Below, piece after piece: positions 6,216 through 9,778 of a stretch of DNA of 9,778 nt. How positions within the stretch are numbered: position 1 is the stretch's first letter; the number at the start of each line of letters is the position of its first letter. Under the pieces are notes generated by a model, which was given only the letters and a program-made list of their open reading frames with translations, ran no database searches and was not told where the DNA came from. This DNA comes from Candidatus Woesearchaeota archaeon (lineage in GTDB: Archaea; Nanobdellota; Nanobdellia; Woesearchaeales; GW2011-AR4). The DNA is taken from the NCBI GenBank assembly GCA_018303645.1, contig JAGVXR010000035.1:1-9778 (forward strand), read 5' to 3'. Both the position numbers and the translations under genes were made by a program.

Positions 6216-6488
6216 TCATTCCAAATAAGCATTGCACTTGTAGCACCAAGTAAAATCATAATCACAGTGTATTGTCTTTATTATCAGATGCCCTGTTTTC
6301 CTGAAATGCTCTGTGTCATGGGCATTGTGGGATTCACAGCAAAAAACCCTGCCGCATGACGTGCATATGCGCAAATGCTCTTTGTCGCCGCAAACTTCGC
6401 ATTCTTTCTTGCTTGATTTTGTTATTTTGATTTCGGAATTATGCGGGCATTCCGCTTTTTTAATTTTTGGATGAAGATGCATTGGCAT
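6216..6488 (-). CDS. Stand-alone UBP-type zinc finger protein
   Basis: This 90-residue protein is one ZnF-UBP domain (the zinc finger of ubiquitin-specific proteases) and little else. Ligand candidates come in the family order: Cys14 and His16, Cys30 and Cys33, Cys42 and Cys45 in ICTSCGR, Cys50, His57, His61 and His67, with a WCYKCNAYLE end (Trp81, Cys82, Cys85). In the eukaryotic fingers an Arg after CG, a Trp and a Tyr line the pocket for the free Gly-Gly tail of ubiquitin; Arg47, Trp81 and Tyr83 stand in those places here. Prokaryotic single-domain members exist and their function is largely unknown. No protease or deacetylase domain is attached. It starts 64 bases after the coiled-coil gene in an A/T-rich gap and has no SD. 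Binding to an archaeal ubiquitin-like modifier is a hypothesis. Confidence 0.8.
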   Translation of the reverse strand: MPMHLHPKIKKAECPHNSEIKITKSSKKECEVCGDKEHLRICTSCGRVFCCESHNAHDTEHFRKTGHLIIKTIHCDYDFTWCYKCNAYLE

Positions 6489-6552
6489 TTTGAGTAAATT
6501 TTTATTTTGTATTTTTTATTATTTAATAATTTTTAGTTTAAATTAACAGATT

Positions 6553-7302
6553 CTAACCTATCGCATCTATTACTTTCCACAATCTACTATCCGTTTGTTG
6601 TATTCTTACAGATACAATTTTTTCTTTTTCAAATCTTGCATTATTCCGAGTTAATTTCTGAAAAATCAAAGACATACCTTCGGTATATTCAATTTTTGGA
6701 TTTGGAAATAAAAAGCCATAAGAATTATCTTGTACATAAAATCCAATAAAAGCAGCACTAGAATTGTTTGTTTCATCTAACAGATAAGATATTCCAACAA
6801 GCTCAGCAAGTTCGCCTCCAGCATAAGATTTTGGATTTATTTGTAAGTAAAATGGATTAAGTCGCGAAGGTTTATTAGCTAATAATGATTTATAGCTTTC
6901 ATTAGCTAGCTTAGCAAAATCATCTTTAGGAGTAGTTTCTTTAACATGCCCTCTGATTTGCAGAACTCTATGTGCTTCACCTCTAGCTAGATTTATTTCT
7001 GACGATAAATAATCCAAATCTGAGGTAACTTTTTGTATCCATTCATTTATTTCATATTTGCTAAAATGATGAAGCAGTTTTATCAAATCACCTGTACGTG
7101 CATGATACTCATGTGAATGTCTCTTTAATGTTGGAATTACTTCCAAAAGTTTAATGACTTTAGGCTCTAATGCTTCAATACGAGCTTCTAATTCTCCCAA
7201 TTCTTTTCTATCTTCCCAAAGATTAGCTAAATCTCCTTTAATCTTGGACTCAATGTTATACCATAAACTCATTATTTTTTGTCTATCGTCTTCAATTGGC
7301 AT
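6553..7302 (-). CDS. Coiled-coil protein of unknown function
   Basis: I do not recognise this 249-residue protein. Residues about 1-115 are strongly helical and charged, with heptad-like runs such as ELGELEARIEALEPKVIKLL, so a coiled coil is likely. A short polar link follows. Residues about 145-249 look like a mixed alpha/beta domain (NPFYLQINPKSYAGGELAELVG, then SAAFIGFYVQDNSYGFLFPNP and an amphipathic end). There is no signal peptide, membrane helix or cysteine cluster. It starts 30 bases after the dxs stop and may be read through from dxs. One sampled line is about 30% GC, lower than dxs, so it may be an accessory arrival. The first 13 bases around its start codon are identical to those of the zinc-finger gene. 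The domain split suggests a scaffold or sensor protein, but no function can be claimed. Confidence 0.7.
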   Translation of the reverse strand: MPIEDDRQKIMSLWYNIESKIKGDLANLWEDRKELGELEARIEALEPKVIKLLEVIPTLKRHSHEYHARTGDLIKLLHHFSKYEINEWIQKVTSDLDYLSSEINLARGEAHRVLQIRGHVKETTPKDDFAKLANESYKSLLANKPSRLNPFYLQINPKSYAGGELAELVGISYLLDETNNSSAAFIGFYVQDNSYGFLFPNPKIEYTEGMSLIFQKLTRNNARFEKEKIVSVRIQQTDSRLWKVIDAIG

Positions 7303-7332
7303 TTTGAATCAGTTTTATGCTGTTTTAATTTT

Positions 7333-9315
7333 TTATTTTTTACCAAGTATTTCCTGTATTGCCTTTCTGATGCTCTCCTTGTCAATTCCTGCAAGCTTCT
7401 TCTGTATATCGGGCTTGCCGTGCTCGATGAAATCATCAGGAATTCCTATGGTTTTTACATTGGATTTTATCCCGCTTTTGTTCAATAACTCCAGCACAGC
7501 AGATCCAAATCCCCCTTTTATTGCCGCTTCCTCAAGAGTGATTATTCTTTTGAATTTTTTTGCGTATCTTAAAATTAATTCCTCATCAAGAGGCTTTGCA
7601 AACCTAGCATTGATTATTGCTGCACTGCACTTAAGCTCTTGAACAACATCAATTGCATCGTATAAAATCGGCCCTATGCCAATGATCAGCAAGTCCTTGC
7701 CTTCCTTAAGCACTTCCCCTTTTCCAATTTCAAGCTTTCTGAACTCCGAATCCAGGCCAACTCCAATCCCGTTTCCTCTTGGATACCTTAAGGCGCATGG
7801 CCCTTTCAATAAAGTTGCAGTGTAAAGCATGTGCTGCAGCTCATTCTCGTCTTTGGGAACCATTATTGTGATGTTTGGGATTGCCCTGAAGTAGGCAATG
7901 TCAAAAGGCCCGTTATGCGTCGGCCCGTCATCTCCCACTAATCCAGCTCTGTCCAATGCAAATATTACTCCAAGATTTTGCAGGCATACGTCGTGGACTA
8001 TCTGGTCATAGGCTCTTTGCAAAAATGTTGAGTAAATTGCGCATACTGGCTTCATGCCTGAGATTGCCAGCCCGGCAGCAAAAGTAACAGCATGCTGCTC
8101 TGCAATTCCGACATCGATTGTTCTTTCAGGAAAATGCTTTTCAAACTTGTTCAACCCGGTTCCTGACTTCATCGCGGCTGTGATTGCGACAATTCTTTTG
8201 TCATCTTCCGCAATCCTTATCAGCGCATTTGCAAATGCATCCGTGTACGTAAGCCTTGTTGCTGTGACATATTTCTGCCCGTTTACAGGATCAAAGGGCG
8301 ACATTCCATGGAATTTGTCAATGTCTTTCTCCGCAAAGGCATAGCCTTTTCCTTTTTCTGTCTTTACGTGCAGCAAAACAGGCCCTTTTAAGTGCTTGAC
8401 ATTCCGCAAAGCCAGTATAATGTCGTCAACGTTGTGCCCGTCGATAGGGCCGAAATACTGGAAGCCAAGGCTTTCAAAGAACACCCCTTCGCTTGTGATG
8501 GTCCTCAGCCTTTCCTGCATCTTGAAAACCTTGTCAACCTCCTCTAATCCAATTCCAGGTATCTTTTCCAGCAGGCTTCTGGTTTTTTTCCTTAATTTAA
8601 AATAGCCTTGGCGCAGCACTATCCTGTTTAGGTAGTCGGAAATAGCGCCTACATTAGGCGAGATGCTCATCCTGTTGTCATTCAAAATAACCAGCATGTC
8701 TGTTTTTGACGCTCCCAAATTGTTCAGGCCCTCGAATGCCAGCCCTGCTGTTATTGCGCCATCTCCAACAATTGCAACAACATTGTGCTTCTTATTCTGG
8801 TAGTCGCGGGCTTTTGCTATGCCAAGCGCAGCTGAGATGGCAGTCGAGGCATGCCCGGCTCCAAAAACATCATACTCTGACTCAAAGATATTACAAAAGC
8901 CGCAAACTCCTTTGTACTGCCTCAAGGTATGGAAATTTTCTCTTCTTCCTGTGATAAGCTTGTGCGGGTAGCTCTGGTGCCCTGTGTCTATTACAATCTT
9001 GTCGTAAGGCGCATTGTATACGTAATGAACTGCCAGCATCAATTCAACAGCTCCCAATGGACTGCCAAGGTGCCCGCCGTTTTTGGAAACTGTCTCTAAA
9101 ATCTTCTGCCTTATTTGGCTGGCAAGCATCTTGAGCTGCCAGCTGCCAAGTCTTTTGATGTCTTTTGGGGAATTAACAGTGTTAAGAATATCGTAAACTG
9201 GCTTCTGCATCGCCTCACTTGGCATCTCTTTCCCGAATCTTTGCGTCTGCACCAGCAGAGAACTCTGCGACTTTTTGCTGGATAAAAACCTCTTAAAAGA
9301 CTTGCGTTTAGCCAA
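7333..9315 (-). CDS. dxs: 1-deoxy-D-xylulose-5-phosphate synthase
   Basis: Dxs is the thiamin-diphosphate enzyme that condenses pyruvate with glyceraldehyde 3-phosphate to DXP, the entry to the MEP pathway. The 660-residue chain has the family order: GHLGSPLGAVEL at 81-92, DTGHQSYPHK at 110-119, GAGHAST at 152-158, the ThDP/Mg motif GDGA 184-187 through NDN 212-214, DVGIAEQH with the catalytic Glu406, GDDGPTHNG with His467, and RYPRGNG at 510-516. The C-terminal domain with LEEAAIKGGFGSAV is present, so the protein is complete. I take TTG at 9315 as the start because a good TATA box lies about 40 bases upstream, leaving a leader of roughly 14 bases. This adds a Lys/Ser-rich N-terminal tail of some 35 residues not typical of the family; ATGs at 9225 and 9210 would remove it. 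The gene is divergent from the small gene at 9430. Confidence 0.96.
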   Translation of the reverse strand: MAKRKSFKRFLSSKKSQSSLLVQTQRFGKEMPSEAMQKPVYDILNTVNSPKDIKRLGSWQLKMLASQIRQKILETVSKNGGHLGSPLGAVELMLAVHYVYNAPYDKIVIDTGHQSYPHKLITGRRENFHTLRQYKGVCGFCNIFESEYDVFGAGHASTAISAALGIAKARDYQNKKHNVVAIVGDGAITAGLAFEGLNNLGASKTDMLVILNDNRMSISPNVGAISDYLNRIVLRQGYFKLRKKTRSLLEKIPGIGLEEVDKVFKMQERLRTITSEGVFFESLGFQYFGPIDGHNVDDIILALRNVKHLKGPVLLHVKTEKGKGYAFAEKDIDKFHGMSPFDPVNGQKYVTATRLTYTDAFANALIRIAEDDKRIVAITAAMKSGTGLNKFEKHFPERTIDVGIAEQHAVTFAAGLAISGMKPVCAIYSTFLQRAYDQIVHDVCLQNLGVIFALDRAGLVGDDGPTHNGPFDIAYFRAIPNITIMVPKDENELQHMLYTATLLKGPCALRYPRGNGIGVGLDSEFRKLEIGKGEVLKEGKDLLIIGIGPILYDAIDVVQELKCSAAIINARFAKPLDEELILRYAKKFKRIITLEEAAIKGGFGSAVLELLNKSGIKSNVKTIGIPDDFIEHGKPDIQKKLAGIDKESIRKAIQEILGKK

Positions 9316-9350
9316 AATATTGTACCCCTTATTGCCTGTAGTTAATTCAA

Positions 9351-9360
9351 TATTTATAAA
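9351..9360 (-). promoter_or_regulatory. TATA box of dxs
   Basis: TTTATAAATA on the minus strand, a near-ideal archaeal TATA box. It predicts a transcription start near 9329 and so supports the TTG start at 9315 after a short AAGGGG-containing leader. Confidence 0.65.
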
Positions 9361-9397
9361 GGTTGTGTAAGATAAAATTTGGGATAAAAGGGGAAGA

Positions 9398-9409
9398 TAT
9401 TTATATAAA
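9398..9409 (+). promoter_or_regulatory. TATA box of the small plus-strand gene
   Basis: The ATTTATATAAA core is centred about 26 bases before the ATG at 9430, the leaderless spacing. An out-of-frame ATG at 9419, which would open a four-codon frame, lies upstream of the predicted transcript start and is probably not transcribed. Confidence 0.6.
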
Positions 9410-9429
9410 ATAAATAGTATGCAGCGAAT

Positions 9430-9612
9430 ATGATAAAAAAGATTAAAGGCAGGTACGCTGTCCTGTCAGAAACAACGGGCAGGAAATTCGGCACTTACAG
9501 GACAAAAAAAGAGGCTTTGAAGATGCTAAGGCAGATTGAGTTCTTCAAGCACCTGAAAGGAAGCCCAGGGCTAAGAAAAGCGTTGAGGAAGAAGTCTTTG
9601 GCTGTGAAATAG
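9430..9612 (+). CDS. Small basic protein, function unknown
   Basis: A 60-residue, strongly basic protein. Its first half reads KKIKGRYAVLSETTGRKFGT then YRTKKEALKMLRQIEFFKH, a strand-strand-helix pattern found in many short prokaryotic and phage proteins of the KGK.VL.S..tGk.lG..pTkkeA.k..rqi type. The second half is Lys/Arg-rich and probably disordered. Size and charge suggest nucleic-acid or ribosome binding, but this is inference. It starts without a leader from its own TATA box. It is divergent from dxs and lies 119 bases upstream of the presumed L1 gene, which has its own promoter. The stop codon is followed within about 14 bases by a G-run and T-run that may end its transcript. Confidence 0.7.
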   Translation: MIKKIKGRYAVLSETTGRKFGTYRTKKEALKMLRQIEFFKHLKGSPGLRKALRKKSLAVK

Positions 9613-9620
9613 GGCATTGC

Positions 9621-9675
9621 GGGGGTTTTTATGCAAATCCCATTAAAAATTAAAAACATATATTTAAAAACCCCC
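9621..9675. repeat. 11-bp perfect inverted repeat with 33-base spacer
   Basis: GGGGGTTTTTA at 9621-9631 is mirrored by TAAAAACCCCC at 9665-9675. The left arm lies just after the stop of the 60-residue gene and ends in a T-run. The right arm overlaps the TATA box of the next gene. It could be terminator, operator or both. Confidence 0.6.
9659..9668 (+). promoter_or_regulatory. TATA box of the presumed L1 gene
   Basis: TATATTTAAA in an A-rich context predicts transcription from about 9690, giving a leader of around 40 bases. Unlike its neighbours, this gene therefore has a true leader. Confidence 0.55.
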
Positions 9676-9696
9676 TGACATTCCACTTCCATATTA

Positions 9697-9725
9697 CCCG
9701 CATAAGACTACCTAGCGTAGGAGGG
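9697..9725 (+). promoter_or_regulatory. Leader hairpin covering the ribosome site of the presumed L1 gene
   Basis: CCC 9697-9699 can pair with GGG 9723-9725, and CTAC 9708-9711 with GTAG 9717-9720. The loop is five bases and an asymmetric internal loop (8 versus 2 bases) separates the stems. The fold would bury the GGAGGG ribosome site. L1 represses its own mRNA in E. coli and Methanococcus through a stem with an asymmetric loop, so autoregulation is plausible. I have not matched the base-specific L1 consensus. Confidence 0.35.
9720..9725 (+). promoter_or_regulatory. Strong Shine-Dalgarno site
   Basis: GGAGGG ends six bases before the ATG at 9732 and fixes that start. It is the best ribosome site in the window. 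Confidence 0.75.
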
Positions 9726-9731
9726 CATTAA

Positions 9732-9778
9732 ATGGACAAAGAGCAAATACAGGCTGCAATAGCAAAGGCAAAGGATAT
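9732..9778 (+). CDS. Probable archaeal ribosomal protein L1, N-terminal fragment
   Basis: The frame starts at ATG 9732 behind GGAGGG and reads MDKEQIQAAIAKAKD before the window ends. Archaeal L1 proteins typically begin with Met-Asp, a charged pair and an amphipathic helix of the type I..AI.KAK, which fits. Only 15 residues are visible, so the call is tentative. The dedicated promoter, the strong ribosome site and the leader hairpin over that site suit an autoregulated ribosomal protein gene. L1 binds 23S rRNA at the ribosome stalk by the E site. If correct, it is independent evidence for an archaeal host. Another protein starting with a short amphipathic helix is the alternative. Confidence 0.5.
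   Translation, partial: MDKEQIQAAIAKAKD

Noticed and set aside
7154..7642. Plus-strand open frame of 162 codons across the dxs/coiled-coil boundary
   Set aside because: It is antisense to two better-supported genes, has no promoter or ribosome site, and its sequence looks like reverse-complement translation.
8054..8344. Plus-strand open frames within dxs, ispG and dxr
   Set aside because: All are antisense shadows of strongly conserved coding sequence.
9495..9692. Minus-strand 65-codon frame over the small gene and the L1 leader
   Set aside because: It is antisense to the small gene with a clear promoter, crosses the inverted repeat and has no start signals.
1..9778. CRISPR arrays, insertion sequences, transposases, att sites, tRNA or rRNA genes
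   Set aside because: I saw no regularly spaced repeats, no transposase or integrase motifs, and no tRNA or rRNA signatures on either strand.

Overview
The window is most likely archaeal, probably from an uncultivated DPANN-type lineage (Woesearchaeota or Pacearchaeota-like; the lineage is inference). Evidence: several genes have A/T-rich boxes of the archaeal TATA type centred about 26-29 bases before the start codon with no room for a leader (positions ~1213, ~3985, ~4036, ~9403). There is an archaeal-style winged-helix regulator at 4065-4379. The right edge carries what looks like the start of archaeal ribosomal protein L1 behind its own TATA box and a strong GGAGGG ribosome site.

Against that background the gene content is unexpected. 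Five activities of the non-mevalonate (MEP/DOXP) isoprenoid pathway lie in one 8-kb stretch: dxs (7333-9315), dxr/ispC (2424-3584), a fused ispD-ispF (1233-2396) and ispG/gcpE (4932-5990). Archaea normally make isoprenoids from mevalonate. Only ispE and ispH of the pathway are missing from the window. A malonyl-CoA:ACP transacylase-like gene (fabD, 63-1187), normally a bacterial fatty-acid gene, follows ispDF.

Layout, left to right. 1-50: start of an unrecognised minus-strand gene. 63-3584: minus-strand block dxr > ispDF > fabD. 3699-4379: a divergent pair of small winged-helix proteins around a compact two-way promoter. 4381-5990: ispG followed by a four-helix membrane protein. 5991-6215: an intergenic region with an unusually GC-rich, foldable core that may be a structured RNA or a mobile repeat. 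6216-7302: a stand-alone UBP-type zinc finger and an AT-rich coiled-coil protein of unknown function. 7333-9315: dxs. 9430-9612: a small basic protein on the plus strand. 9732-end: start of the presumed L1 gene.

Pathway logic: Dxs makes DXP from pyruvate and glyceraldehyde 3-phosphate; Dxr converts it to MEP; the IspD half adds CMP; IspE (not here) phosphorylates; the IspF half cyclises to MEcPP; IspG opens this to HMBPP; IspH (not here) gives IPP and DMAPP. Base composition is uneven: dxs, ispG and dxr are clearly more GC-rich than ispDF, the membrane-protein gene and the coiled-coil gene, which suggests a cluster assembled from parts of different age or origin.
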